The position numbers and the translations under genes were made by a program. DNA of 64,000 bases from Bacillota bacterium. Lineage in GTDB: Bacteria > Bacillota > Clostridia > DSM-8532. The stretch is from NCBI GenBank assembly GCA_023440865.1, contig JAEXRM010000045.1:9061-73060 (forward strand), in the 5' to 3' direction. The notes under the pieces were generated by a model. It was not told the origin of the DNA. It saw only the letters and a list, made by a program, of their open reading frames with translations, and did no database searches. The stretch's first letter is position 1; each line of letters begins with the position of its first letter. Shown piece after piece: positions 17,186 through 25,794 of the stretch.

Positions 17186-19072
17186 TCAGCGGATGCGGAT
17201 GCCGAAGATCTTCCTAGCGTAGGAGCCGATGACGATCATGTCGTCATAGACTGCAGGGGAGGACTCCACGTTGCCCTCGAGCGAAATGCTGTCGACGTCC
17301 TCGCCGGTCATCGGATCGAACAGGTGCATGTGGCCGCCGAAGTCACTGACAATGCCCCAGGTCTTGCCGTCGTCCGACTTGATGCCGACGGGCGAGCTCC
17401 AGCTGTAGGAATCGAGTGCGCGCTCCCAGATCTTCGAACCTGTCTTCTTGTCGAGGGCGAGCAGGGTACCGTTGTTGGCGCCGCCGGTCAGCGCAATGTT
17501 GAAGATGATCCGGTCGGAGATGTCGTCCTGTCCGACCAGGGGTGTCGCGAGCGCGCCGCCGTTGATGTACGACTGGTAGATGCAAGGCACGTCCACCTGC
17601 CAGATCAGCTCGCCGGTCAATGCATCGAATTTGCGGATGTTGCTCGGTGCCGTGCCCGAACCGGCCGATTTCAGCCGCTTGTCGACCTGGTTGGCCGTGT
17701 AGACGAACACGCCGTCGGGCTCCTCGCTGACGGTGGTGGTGCAGTCGGTGTCATCCGCGAGCTTCGCCATCCAGACAGGCGAGAGGGTGTTGATGTCCAG
17801 GCATTGCAGGGTGCCGCCGTTGTCGGCGAAGTACATCAGGTTGCGGTAGCAGGCAGGGCTGTTCTCGGTGCCGAGGTCGCCCGAATAGCTGCTCTTGTAT
17901 CGGTATTTCGTGACCGTGGGGTTGAGCGAGACGGTGCCCGCCTGCGGATCGAAGGCCGCGTTGAGCTTGACCCGGTTGATCAGGCCGTTCTCCCCGCACT
18001 CGAGGAGGGTGTCGGTCTGACGGTCGATCAGCCCGGAGGAGTCGAAGGCGCCCCAGGTGCGGAACGCATCCGGATCGCTGCCGTTGATGCCCCAGATCTG
18101 CTTCTGGTCGATCAGGCTGAAGACACGGTACTGGAAAGCGCTTTTTTTTCCGGCGGTATCGTTGGCATTGAGTCCCTGCCCGACATACAACAGCGGCCAG
18201 CCGCGGGGATCGATCGCGCCGGTGCCCTTGAAGGAGAAGCCGAAGCGGATCGGATCGCGGGTCGCCTTGCCGGATTTCAGGTCGAGGAAATAGATGTTGC
18301 CATCGAGCGTGGGATAGACGACCTCCACCAGGTCGCTTGCCTTTGCTTCGGGTGTGAGGTTCATGACCTTGCGGGTGGCCTCGGGCCAATGCACCAGCAG
18401 AGGCTGTCCCGTCCATCCGGTGCCCGGCCAGAAGCTGTTCAGCGCGCTGATTGCTCCGGTGCTGCTCGTCCAGACGATTTCAAGCTTGCGGTCCGTGACC
18501 TGCCGGGTGCCCCAGGTGGGATCGGTGCGCTGGTGATTGCCACGGAAGGCGAGAACGCCCTCGACCTCGGAATAGGTGGAGGCGTCGCCGAACGCCAGCA
18601 GGTCCTCGTCGCGGTAGTCCGCAAGAGCCTTGCCGTTGCGCAGTACCGCCCAGGTCAGCTTGCCGCCGTCCTGGAATGCGGAGACATAGGTCGCCGTACC
18701 GGCTTTGGTCTTGGAGACAAACAGGGGGGATGTCGGCACGTCGATGGCCAGCAGGGCCGGATCGGTGACGGCCGGGGGTGGCGTGGGTTCGGGCGTGGGT
18801 TCGGGTGTTGGCTCCGGCGACGGTTCCGGTGTCGGTTCTTCGGTGGATGCCGATGCGATGGCCCCCGCGCTCGGGGTCTTGCCTGAAACCACGGGATCCT
18901 CCGCCAGCGGGGGATCCCCGTGGAAGGCGGACAGGAAGGGCAAGTCGAGGAACCCGGACTTTTCCGCGACGAGTACGCCGAGCACCACGACCAAAGCGGC
19001 CAGGATGAAGGCGAGAACGCGGATGCCCGTGTGGTTCCGGCGGGCGCGGTATGCCTTGTGGGATGCTTTCAT
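17186..19072 (-). CDS. Membrane-anchored beta-propeller protein (PQQ-like repeats), paralog B
   Basis: A 628-residue predicted single-span protein: a short basic cytoplasmic N-terminus, a membrane helix (about residues 17-38), a linker rich in TPEP/SPEP repeats (about 85-105), then an extracytoplasmic domain of repeated blades resembling PQQ/WD-type propellers, ending IGSYARKIFGIRIR. No catalytic motif is visible; a surface-binding or sensing role is a guess. It is about as long as, and clearly paralogous to, the adjacent upstream gene (shared TSDPALIR/TDPALL and GSRKIxG-type ends). AAGGAGG precedes ATG 19072; the frame upstream of it is a shadow. Confidence 0.85.
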   Translation of the reverse strand: MKASHKAYRARRNHTGIRVLAFILAALVVVLGVLVAEKSGFLDLPFLSAFHGDPPLAEDPVVSGKTPSAGAIASASTEEPTPEPSPEPTPEPTPEPTPPPAVTDPALLAIDVPTSPLFVSKTKAGTATYVSAFQDGGKLTWAVLRNGKALADYRDEDLLAFGDASTYSEVEGVLAFRGNHQRTDPTWGTRQVTDRKLEIVWTSSTGAISALNSFWPGTGWTGQPLLVHWPEATRKVMNLTPEAKASDLVEVVYPTLDGNIYFLDLKSGKATRDPIRFGFSFKGTGAIDPRGWPLLYVGQGLNANDTAGKKSAFQYRVFSLIDQKQIWGINGSDPDAFRTWGAFDSSGLIDRQTDTLLECGENGLINRVKLNAAFDPQAGTVSLNPTVTKYRYKSSYSGDLGTENSPACYRNLMYFADNGGTLQCLDINTLSPVWMAKLADDTDCTTTVSEEPDGVFVYTANQVDKRLKSAGSGTAPSNIRKFDALTGELIWQVDVPCIYQSYINGGALATPLVGQDDISDRIIFNIALTGGANNGTLLALDKKTGSKIWERALDSYSWSSPVGIKSDDGKTWGIVSDFGGHMHLFDPMTGEDVDSISLEGNVESSPAVYDDMIVIGSYARKIFGIRIR

Positions 19073-19149
19073 GGAACCTCCTTGATGAAAGGACCGTGTT
19101 GCGCTTCCGGCCTCCGGCGGAGGCCCGTGGGTGCCCGGTGCGGGCGCAT

Positions 19150-21024
19150 TCAGCGGATTCTCACGCCGAACAGCTTTTTGGCGTAGGAACCGACCACGAT
19201 CATGTCCCCGTAGACGGCCGGCGAGGATTCGATGTTGCCGCCGAGGGATACCTTGTCCAGATCCTGGCCGGTCTTGGGGTCGAACAGGCGCAGGTACCCG
19301 TCGTAACCGCACACCAGCCCGTATGTCTTCCCCTCCTGTGACAGCAGGTCGACGGGCGAGCTCCAGCTGTAGGATGGCAGATCGCGTTCCCACACCTTCG
19401 CACCCGTTTTTTTGTCGAGGGCGAGCAGTTTTCCGGAGGAGTTGGAGCCGGTCAGCGCGATGTTGAAGATCAGCAGGTCGGCGATGTCGTCCTTGCCAAC
19501 CAGCGGTGTGGCGAGGGCGCCACCGTTGATGTAGTACTGGTAGATGCAGGGGACGTCGACCTGCCAGATCAGCCGCCCCGTTTTCGCGTCGTACTTGCGG
19601 ATGTTGCAGTTCTCTTTGGTCACCTTTCCGCCCTGGGAGCGCTTGTCGATTTCGTTGGCGGTATAGAGGAACACGCCTTCGGCCGTTTCCTCGATGACGG
19701 TCGTGCAGTCTGTGTCATCGCCGGTTTCGACGAACCAGACCGGCTTCATGGTGTTCAGGTCCAGGCACTGCAAGACCCCACCGTTGTCGGCGAAATACAG
19801 GAAGTGGTCCCAGGCCGCCGGCGAACTCTCGATGCCGAGTTCGTCGTTGCCGGACACATGATACCGGTACTTCGTCAGCTGCGGCGCAAGGGAGAGGGTC
19901 TTGGCCTCCGGGTCATACTGCGTGTTCAGCTTCACCTTGTAGACAAGGCCGTTCTCGCCGCACTCGATGAGGGTGTCGCTTTTGGCGTCCACCAGCCCCG
20001 ACGAGTCGAACGCGCCCCAGGGGCGGAACGCCATCGGATCGCGGCCGAGGATGCCGTAGATCTCAGTCTGGTCAAGCAGGTTGAAGATGCGGTACTTGAA
20101 CTCCGTCACCTTTTTCCCGTTCTCGTTCAGTCCCTGTCCCGTGTACAGGAGCGGGTAGCCGCGCGGGTCGATGACGCCCGTGCCCTTGAAGGGATACCCG
20201 ACCGTGATCTTTTCGCGCGTGGGCTTGCCGGTATCCAGGTCGAGGAAATAGATGTTGCCGTCGAGCGTGGGGTAGACCACTTCGACCAGATCCTTCGCCT
20301 TGGCTTCCTCGGACAGGTTCATTGCCTTGCGGGTGGCCTCGGCCCAGTGGACGAGCAGGGGTTGGCCCGTCCAGCCCGTGCCGGGCCAGTAGCTCTCCGT
20401 GGTGGAGATGGCCCCGGTGGGGCTTTCCCAGACGATTTCAAGCTTCTTTTCCGTGATGGTTCGGGAACCGGCCGAGGGTGCGCTGCGCCATGGGTTGCCC
20501 CGGAAGGTCAGGACGCCGTCGACATCCGAATACGTATCGGCTGTACCGAAGGACACGGCAGGACCGGCATGCTGCGCGGGCTGGTTGTTCTGGAGGATCC
20601 ACGAATCCATCGTGCGGCCATTGGACTCCGTGCGAAGGGCCGCATCCGGGAAGGCGTTCGTTCCATCGAAGTTCGCCGGCGTTTCCCAGGACATGCGGAT
20701 GAGCGCGGGATCGGTCGATTCGGGTTCCATCGGTTCCGGCGTGGGCATGGGCGTCGGTTCGGGTGTGGGGGTCGGCGTGGCGGATCCGCCGGGTGCCGTC
20801 ACGTCGGAACCGTCTGCCGGAGTGCTCCCGGAAGCGGCCGTTCCCGCGGTGGCCGGCGCGGAAGCGGAGGTGCCGGCAGCGAAGAGGCCTTGCTTGCCAA
20901 ACAGCGCCCGCCCGGCGAAGAACAGGAGGGCGGCGACGACGGCCAGCGTCAGCAGGGCAACCACGCCCTTGGCCGGATTGAAGCGGCGCCGCCGCCGGTA
21001 TCGGGTGGTTCTTCTGTAACTCAT
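19150..21024 (-). CDS. Membrane-anchored beta-propeller protein (PQQ-like repeats), paralog A
   Basis: A 624-residue protein with the same plan as its neighbour: an Arg-rich N-terminus (MSYRRTTRYRRRRRF), a membrane helix (about 20-42), a Ser/Ala/Thr then TPTPEP linker (about 80-105), and a large extracytoplasmic propeller ending VVGSYAKKLFGVRIR. Blocks such as YPTLDGNIYFLDL, YWPGTGWTGQPLLVHW and LLALDKKTG are shared nearly word for word with the downstream copy, so this is a tandem duplication that has since diverged. Its ATG overlaps the stop of the beta-lactamase-fold gene (ATGA), giving tight coupling. Confidence 0.87.
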   Translation of the reverse strand: MSYRRTTRYRRRRRFNPAKGVVALLTLAVVAALLFFAGRALFGKQGLFAAGTSASAPATAGTAASGSTPADGSDVTAPGGSATPTPTPEPTPMPTPEPMEPESTDPALIRMSWETPANFDGTNAFPDAALRTESNGRTMDSWILQNNQPAQHAGPAVSFGTADTYSDVDGVLTFRGNPWRSAPSAGSRTITEKKLEIVWESPTGAISTTESYWPGTGWTGQPLLVHWAEATRKAMNLSEEAKAKDLVEVVYPTLDGNIYFLDLDTGKPTREKITVGYPFKGTGVIDPRGYPLLYTGQGLNENGKKVTEFKYRIFNLLDQTEIYGILGRDPMAFRPWGAFDSSGLVDAKSDTLIECGENGLVYKVKLNTQYDPEAKTLSLAPQLTKYRYHVSGNDELGIESSPAAWDHFLYFADNGGVLQCLDLNTMKPVWFVETGDDTDCTTVIEETAEGVFLYTANEIDKRSQGGKVTKENCNIRKYDAKTGRLIWQVDVPCIYQYYINGGALATPLVGKDDIADLLIFNIALTGSNSSGKLLALDKKTGAKVWERDLPSYSWSSPVDLLSQEGKTYGLVCGYDGYLRLFDPKTGQDLDKVSLGGNIESSPAVYGDMIVVGSYAKKLFGVRIR

Positions 21025-22148
21025 GGCTGTGCCTCCAGATGGTCGTAGATCATGCGCGAGAGCTTGGCGATGTTGCGGCAGGCCGCGTCGAAGTCGACAT
21101 CCGCGGTCATGACCGACAGCACGTAGGGCTGGCTTGCGAACACGATGCCGACGTCATTGGCCGTGCGTGTCTGGTTGCCGATCTTGTGGGCCACCTTCAC
21201 TTCCTTGGGCAGCTGGCCGTTGATGCGCTCGTTCCAGTCCGTGTTTTCCAGATAGTCGATGAGCTCGCCGGCAACGGCGGGATTCTCGTAATAGAATTGG
21301 TAGAGGTCGACCGCGACGTTCGCCATGTCGGCCGGGCAGGAGCGGTGGCGCTTGTCGTATTCGACCACGCCGCCCAGATCGCGCAGGTACTGGCGGATGT
21401 CCTCGATGTCGAGCAGCCGGATGATCATGTTGATGCCGCAGTTGTCGCTGTGGATGACAGAGTATTTGCTGGTGGTGCGCACGGTGTATTCGGTGCCGAA
21501 CGGATCGCGCTGGATGATGCCGGTGCCGGACTCGAAGTCCTCCTGAAGATACGCAAGCTTCATTTCCGGATCGATCTCGCCGGCGGCGATGCGCTTCCAC
21601 AGCAGCACGTTCATGGGAAACTTCGAGGTGGAGGCGGCGATGTACTGCTGTGTGTCATTGATACCGAAGCGTTCGCCCGTTGCCAGGTTCACGAAGGTCA
21701 CACCATAGGTGCCCGGAAATGTGCCGATCATGTCGGAAACCTTCCGCCTGAGCGTGTCGACGTCGGCTCGCGCCGCAACCGAGGCAAAGGCAGGCATGTT
21801 CTCGTGGCCCGGCGCACGTTGGACGACATCCGGCGTCGGCGCGGGTGTCGGCGTGGGTGACGGCGTCGGCGTGGGCGACGGTTCCGCCGTCGGTGTCGCC
21901 GAGGGCGCGGCGGGCGCGGTTGCGGTGGCACCCGACGGGGAAGCGGCCGGCGTTGTGGCGGATGGGGAAGTGGCGGGCGCATCCCCGCTCCGTGCGAACC
22001 AGGTCGCGGGCTTCACAACGCCGGTGAGCAGGAGAACGAGAAACACAAGGAGCAGGAGAAGGAGGACGGACAGGACGCGCATGCCTGCCCTGTCCTTGCG
22101 GTATACGGCCTTTCTGCGATACGATGTGCTGCGGGTCCGGTGCTGCAT
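21021..22148 (-). CDS. Membrane-anchored serine beta-lactamase-fold protein
   Basis: 375 residues: basic N-terminus, membrane helix (about 24-45), an Ala/Ser/Thr then (P-T/S)n linker (about 55-107), then a class A-type penicillin-recognising domain with S173-T-S-K176, S234-D-N236 and a third box HKIG (K322-I-G324) in place of KTG. The motif set fits an active serine enzyme, either a beta-lactamase or a D,D-peptidase-like enzyme of unknown substrate; membrane anchoring and operon context favour wall or surface work over drug resistance. AAAGG precedes ATG 22148. First gene of the three-gene surface operon. Confidence 0.88.
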   Translation of the reverse strand: MQHRTRSTSYRRKAVYRKDRAGMRVLSVLLLLLLVFLVLLLTGVVKPATWFARSGDAPATSPSATTPAASPSGATATAPAAPSATPTAEPSPTPTPSPTPTPAPTPDVVQRAPGHENMPAFASVAARADVDTLRRKVSDMIGTFPGTYGVTFVNLATGERFGINDTQQYIAASTSKFPMNVLLWKRIAAGEIDPEMKLAYLQEDFESGTGIIQRDPFGTEYTVRTTSKYSVIHSDNCGINMIIRLLDIEDIRQYLRDLGGVVEYDKRHRSCPADMANVAVDLYQFYYENPAVAGELIDYLENTDWNERINGQLPKEVKVAHKIGNQTRTANDVGIVFASQPYVLSVMTADVDFDAACRNIAKLSRMIYDHLEAQP

Positions 22149-22241
22149 GGATTCTGCCTTTCCCGGCCGGGACACCTGCCACGGCCGCCCGTGCCAGGCA
22201 ACCTGAGCGCGGGATGTATCCTTGGTTGGCGCCGGTCGCCG

Positions 22242-22283
22242 CCCTTTCCGATGCCGGCATGGGGATGCCGGCATCGGAAAGGG
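22242..22283. promoter_or_regulatory. 19-bp perfect hairpin in the leader of the surface operon
   Basis: CCCTTTCCGATGCCGGCAT (22242-22260) and its exact complement at 22265-22283 are separated by GGGG. It lies between the promoter near 22310-22338 and the first start codon (22148), inside the 5' UTR. No T-run follows on that strand, so it is more likely an RNA stability, attenuation or DNA-binding site than a simple terminator. Confidence 0.75.
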
Positions 22284-22309
22284 TGTGCGAAATGCGTGCA
22301 AACTACTTT

Positions 22310-22338
22310 ATTATACTTGTCCGTCCCCGTGCGGGCAA
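22310..22338 (-). promoter_or_regulatory. Promoter of the beta-lactamase-fold/propeller operon
   Basis: On the minus strand TTGCCC (22333-22338) and a consensus TATAAT (22310-22315) are spaced by 17 bases. Transcription should start near 22303, giving a leader of about 155 bases. Confidence 0.75.
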
Positions 22339-22356
22339 CCTCGTTCGGATTGCGCG

Positions 22357-22385
22357 TTGACTTTCGACATTCCCTGTGCTATCAT
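22357..22385 (+). promoter_or_regulatory. Promoter of rplU-prp-rpmA
   Basis: TTGACT (22357-22362) and TATCAT (22380-22385) are spaced by 17 bases. The -35 elements of this promoter and the divergent surface-operon promoter are only about 18 bases apart. Confidence 0.75.
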
Positions 22386-22391
22386 CATACG

Positions 22392-22489
22392 GCAACCGCT
22401 CTGAAGAGGGATGCATGTCTTGGGGCATGCGACGAAACCGGCTTGACGCCGTCCCTGCGAAGGCGAGATTGGTAGGAGGAGGTGCAACC
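22392..22489 (+). promoter_or_regulatory. rplU 5' leader, possible ribosomal-protein leader RNA
   Basis: About 100 bases separate the promoter from the rplU start. The leader has self-complementary stretches such as GCATGTC...GGGCATGC and GACGCCGTCC. Bacillota rplU operons commonly carry an L21 leader motif that binds the protein for autoregulation; I infer that here from position, and have not matched the consensus. Confidence 0.35.
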
Positions 22490-22801
22490 ATGTACGCAAT
22501 CATCGAGACAGGCGGAAAACAGTACAAGGTGCAGGAGGGCGACATCGTGTTCGTGGAGAAGATCTCCGCGAACGAGGGTGACGCCTTCGTGTTCGACAAG
22601 GTGCTGGCGGTTTCCGGCGAAGGTACGCTCAAGACCGGCAAGCCCACCGTCGACGGAGCTTCCGTCACGGCAAAGGTGCTCGCCCACGGCAAGGGAAAGA
22701 AGATCATCATCTTCAAGTACAAGGCCAAGAAGACCGAGCGTCGCAAGAATGGTCACAGACAACCGTACACCCGCGTCCAGATCCAGACGATCCAGGCCTG
22801 A
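22490..22801 (+). CDS. rplU: 50S ribosomal protein L21
   Basis: A 103-residue ribosomal protein binding 23S rRNA. MYAIIETGGKQYKV at the start and KKTERRKNGHRQPYTRV near the C-terminus are diagnostic. AGGAGGAGG precedes ATG 22490. It heads the conserved L21-Prp-L27 cluster and ends eight bases before prp. Confidence 0.98.
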   Translation: MYAIIETGGKQYKVQEGDIVFVEKISANEGDAFVFDKVLAVSGEGTLKTGKPTVDGASVTAKVLAHGKGKKIIIFKYKAKKTERRKNGHRQPYTRVQIQTIQA

Positions 22802-22808
22802 ACCGACC

Positions 22809-23138
22809 ATGACGAACGTCAGGGTCGACCGCCGGAGCGGAAAGGTCATCGGGTTTCGCATCAAGGGCCATGCGGGGGCGCACGGCGAAGGGGAATACGA
22901 CATGGTCTGCGCGGCCATTTCGGGCATCACCTTCACGGCACTCGGCGCATTGGAGGCGATGTGCGGCATCGACACCCACACGGAAAAGGGCGACTGCATC
23001 GACATGAAGCTGCCCGCCGTGCTGGAGGAGGCCGTCCGGTACAAGGCGGAAATCATCCTGGAAGCCATGGAAATTGGATTGAAGCAGATTGAAGCGCAGT
23101 ATCCGCGGTACATCCGCACAGTTTGCAAGGAGGTGTAA
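22809..23138 (+). CDS. prp: Ribosomal-processing cysteine protease Prp
   Basis: A 109-residue YsxB-type protease that removes the N-terminal extension of L27 in Bacillota. The catalytic dyad is visible as H21 in KGHAGAHGEGEYD and C34 in MVCAAISG. It lies between rplU and rpmA, and the L27 encoded next has the matching cleavage motif. ATG 22809 has only a weak ribosome site, so translation probably depends on coupling to rplU. Confidence 0.93.
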   Translation: MTNVRVDRRSGKVIGFRIKGHAGAHGEGEYDMVCAAISGITFTALGALEAMCGIDTHTEKGDCIDMKLPAVLEEAVRYKAEIILEAMEIGLKQIEAQYPRYIRTVCKEV

Positions 23139-23141
23139 CCC

Positions 23142-23417
23142 ATGATTCGTATCAATCTTCAGTTCTTCGCCCACAAAAAGGGCGTCGGCAGCACGAAGAA
23201 CGGCCGCGACAGCGAATCGAAGCGTCTGGGCGTGAAGCGCGCCGACGGTCAGGCCGTCGTTGCGGGCAACATTCTGGTTCGCCAGAGAGGCACCCACATC
23301 CATCCCGGCACGAACGTCGGCATCGGCCGCGATGACACCCTGTTCGCCCTGGTGGACGGCAAGGTCAAGTTCGAGCGTCTCGACAAGACCCGCAAGAAGG
23401 TCAGCGTGTACGCGTAA
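23142..23417 (+). CDS. rpmA: 50S ribosomal protein L27
   Basis: A 91-residue protein at the peptidyl-transferase centre. It begins MIRINLQFFAHKKGVGSTKN: the stretch ending in FFA is the Prp-cleaved leader of Bacillota L27, and the mature protein would begin at HKKG. AAGGAGG precedes ATG 23142, three bases after the prp stop. Confidence 0.98.
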   Translation: MIRINLQFFAHKKGVGSTKNGRDSESKRLGVKRADGQAVVAGNILVRQRGTHIHPGTNVGIGRDDTLFALVDGKVKFERLDKTRKKVSVYA

Positions 23418-23496
23418 CGCGTCGAACGGCACGCACCATCGAGCGTACGGAAGAGTGGTTCCAGCCCGACAGCGGGCACAATCGACGGAATCGGGA

Positions 23497-23522
23497 AGGG
23501 CTGTCTCGCAAGAGGCAGCCCT
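23497..23522 (+). terminator. Hairpin after rpmA
   Basis: AGGGCTGTCTC (23497-23507) pairs with GAGGCAGCCCT (23512-23522) around a GCAA tetraloop. No strong T-run follows, so it may be a weak terminator or processing site before obgE. Confidence 0.55.
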
Positions 23523-23545
23523 CTGTTCGTCACGGAGGAGAATCC

Positions 23546-24823
23546 ATGTTCATCGATCTTGCGGAGATTCATGTGAAGGCAGGCAACGGCGGACCCGGCA
23601 AGGTGTCGTTCGCGCGTTTCAAGTACGTGCCCAACGGGGGGCCGGACGGCGGCGACGGCGGCAACGGCGGCAGCATTGTGTTCGAGGTGGATCTTGGCCT
23701 GCGCACACTCGTTGATTTCCGGTACAAGCGAAAGTACCGTGCGGAGGACGGGGGCAAGGGCGAAAACATGAACATGACCGGCCGGAATGCGAAGGACCTC
23801 GTCGTCAAGGTGCCGCGGGGCACCCTTGTCCGCGACAAGGAAACCGGCCTGATTCTTGCCGATCTTTCGGGTGAGACGCAGCGCGAGGTCATCTGTCGCG
23901 GCGGCAAGGGCGGCTGGGGCAACCAGCATTTCGCCACGCCAACCCGGCAGATTCCGAATTTCGCGCATCCCGGCACTCCGGGCGTGGAGCGGACGATCAT
24001 CCTCGAACTCAAGACACTGGCGGATGTGGGCCTGGTGGGCTTCCCGAACGCCGGCAAATCCACGCTCATCTCCGCCGTGTCCGCCGCCAAGCCCAAGATC
24101 GCGAACTACCCCTTCACGACCCTCACACCCGTGTTGGGCATCGTGTCGGTCGGACCGGGTGAAAGCTTCGCCATGGCGGACATCCCGGGCCTCATCGAGG
24201 GGGCACACGAGGGCGTCGGCCTTGGCCACGCGTTCCTGCGGCACGTCGAGCGCACCCGTCTGCTGCTGCATGTGGTGGATGTCGCCGAAACCGAAGGACG
24301 CGACGCACTGGAGGACTTCGAGGTCATCAACCGCGAACTGGCCCTCTATGACGAAACCCTTGGGAATCGTCCGCAGATCGTCGTGGCGAACAAGGTCGAC
24401 GCGGTCGAGGAGCCCGAGCGGCTCGAGCGGTTCGTGGAAGCCGTGAAGGCACGGGGGTTCGAGGTCTTTACGGTGTCGGCTGCCACGAGCGAGGGCCTCA
24501 AGGAGCTCGTGCGTCGGACCGCGGACCTGCTCAAGACCCTGCCCGAGATCGCAACCTTCGAGGCGGTCAGCCCCGAGGCGCTGCTCGCCGCCCAGGTGGC
24601 GCAAGCCCCGTTCGACATCCGCAACGAGAACGGTGTCTACGTCGTCGAGGGACCGTGGGTCGACCGGGTGCTCGGCACGATCAACCTCGATGACGAGGAG
24701 TCGCTGCAATACTTCCAGCGCATGATGCGTACCGGCGGCATCATCGACGCGCTTTACGCCAAGGGCGTCAAGGAGGGCGACACAGTCCGCATGGGCGGCA
24801 CGGAGTTCGACTTCATGGATTAG
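23546..24823 (+). CDS. obgE: GTPase Obg/CgtA
   Basis: A 425-residue essential GTPase in 50S assembly and, in Bacillus, stress signalling and sporulation. It shows the Gly-rich Obg fold (VPNGGPDGGDGGNGGSIVF), the G domain with GFPNAGKSTL (from about residue 165), DIPGLIEGA and NKVD, and a C-terminal OCT domain (about 350-425), the extension typical of Bacillota. CGGAGGAG precedes ATG 23546. Confidence 0.98.
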   Translation: MFIDLAEIHVKAGNGGPGKVSFARFKYVPNGGPDGGDGGNGGSIVFEVDLGLRTLVDFRYKRKYRAEDGGKGENMNMTGRNAKDLVVKVPRGTLVRDKETGLILADLSGETQREVICRGGKGGWGNQHFATPTRQIPNFAHPGTPGVERTIILELKTLADVGLVGFPNAGKSTLISAVSAAKPKIANYPFTTLTPVLGIVSVGPGESFAMADIPGLIEGAHEGVGLGHAFLRHVERTRLLLHVVDVAETEGRDALEDFEVINRELALYDETLGNRPQIVVANKVDAVEEPERLERFVEAVKARGFEVFTVSAATSEGLKELVRRTADLLKTLPEIATFEAVSPEALLAAQVAQAPFDIRNENGVYVVEGPWVDRVLGTINLDDEESLQYFQRMMRTGGIIDALYAKGVKEGDTVRMGGTEFDFMD

Positions 24824-24883
24824 GGTGCCGAGACGCGATACCCTTGCCACAGCGCGGCATTCGACCGCGGGAAAGAGAGACAC

Positions 24884-25210
24884 ATGCTCACCAGCAAACA
24901 GCGCAGTTATCTCAAGAGTCTTGCCAATTCCCTTCCCGCCTTGTTCCAGGTGGGCAAGGGCGGTGTTGGCGAGGCCATGGTCAAGCAGTTCGACGAGGTG
25001 CTCGAGGCACGAGAGCTCATCAAGGCCAGTGTTCTGCGCAACTCGCTGTACAGCGCCAGGGAAGCGGCCGAGGAGATTGCAGCCGCGACCGGCGCCGATG
25101 TCGTGTCCGTGATCGGCAACCGGTTCACGCTCTACCGCCCGTCACGCGAGAACCCGGTCATCGAGCTGCCAAGCGACCGGCCGGCCCGGGGAGGCGCCCG
25201 CCGCAGGTAG
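24884..25210 (+). CDS. yhbY: YhbY-family CRM-domain RNA-binding protein
   Basis: A 108-residue protein with a single CRM domain: LTSKQRSYLKSLANSL, the GKGG-type loop VGKGGVGEAM and a final VIGNRFTLYRPS. YhbY proteins associate with pre-50S particles, consistent with its place after obgE. The basic tail (RPARGGARRR) suits RNA contact. Confidence 0.93.
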   Translation: MLTSKQRSYLKSLANSLPALFQVGKGGVGEAMVKQFDEVLEARELIKASVLRNSLYSAREAAEEIAAATGADVVSVIGNRFTLYRPSRENPVIELPSDRPARGGARRR

Positions 25211-25324
25211 CATGTCGCGGCGCGTGATGACCGGAAATGTCCGCCGTCGGATTCCGATGGCTGGTAAACTGTGCCCGCATGGCGTATGATGGAAAAAACC
25301 CGACATGCACGGAGGCACGGGAAC

Positions 25325-25786
25325 ATGCGCAAGATCCGCGTCATCAACGGTCCCAATCTCAATCTGCTCGGCCAGCGCGAACCGGGCGTCTACGGCGCGA
25401 AAACGCTGGCGGACCTCGAAACGGCCCTCGATCTGGAAGCGGCCTCGATCGGCGTCGAGGTGGACTTCCACCAGTCCAATTATGAGGGTGACATCATCGA
25501 AGCCATCCACGACTGCCGTGGGAAGGGCATCGAAGCGATCATCATCAATCCGGGCGCGTTCACCCACTACAGCTATGCCATCCGTGACGCGATCGCGGGA
25601 ACCGGTGTCCCCGCGGTCGAGGTGCACATCTCGAATGTGCATGCGCGCGAGGCGTTCCGGCACCAGTCGGTGATCGCTCCGGTCTGTCTCGGGCAGATCT
25701 GCGGTTTGGGATTCGACAGCTATTCGGCGGCGCTGTTCGTGCTGGCGCGCCGCATCACCGGCGAGGCAGGCGCCCTGCGGCATTGA
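25325..25786 (+). CDS. aroQ: 3-dehydroquinate dehydratase, type II
   Basis: Third step of the shikimate pathway. The 153-residue protein has NGPNLNLLGQREPGVYG with the catalytic Y23, the NPGAFTHYSYAIRDA loop, and EVHISNVHAREAFRHQS with the catalytic histidine. GGAGG precedes ATG 25325. No other aro gene is nearby. Its stop overlaps a TTG of the peptidase frame, so the two are probably co-transcribed. Confidence 0.97.
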   Translation: MRKIRVINGPNLNLLGQREPGVYGAKTLADLETALDLEAASIGVEVDFHQSNYEGDIIEAIHDCRGKGIEAIIINPGAFTHYSYAIRDAIAGTGVPAVEVHISNVHAREAFRHQSVIAPVCLGQICGLGFDSYSAALFVLARRITGEAGALRH

Positions 25787-25794
25787 GGGCGCGC

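Noticed and set aside
18780..18840. Tandem repeat or CRISPR-like array
   Set aside because: The short periodic GGTTCGGGCGTGG-type DNA merely encodes the TPEP linker of the propeller protein.
17069..18886. 605-codon plus-strand frame opposite the propeller gene
   Set aside because: Starts inside the purL terminator and is a shadow of the propeller coding sequence.
21021..22148. Acquired beta-lactamase resistance gene
   Set aside because: The protein is membrane-anchored through a Pro/Thr linker, sits in a housekeeping-like operon with propellers, and has HKIG instead of KTG; no mobile-element context.
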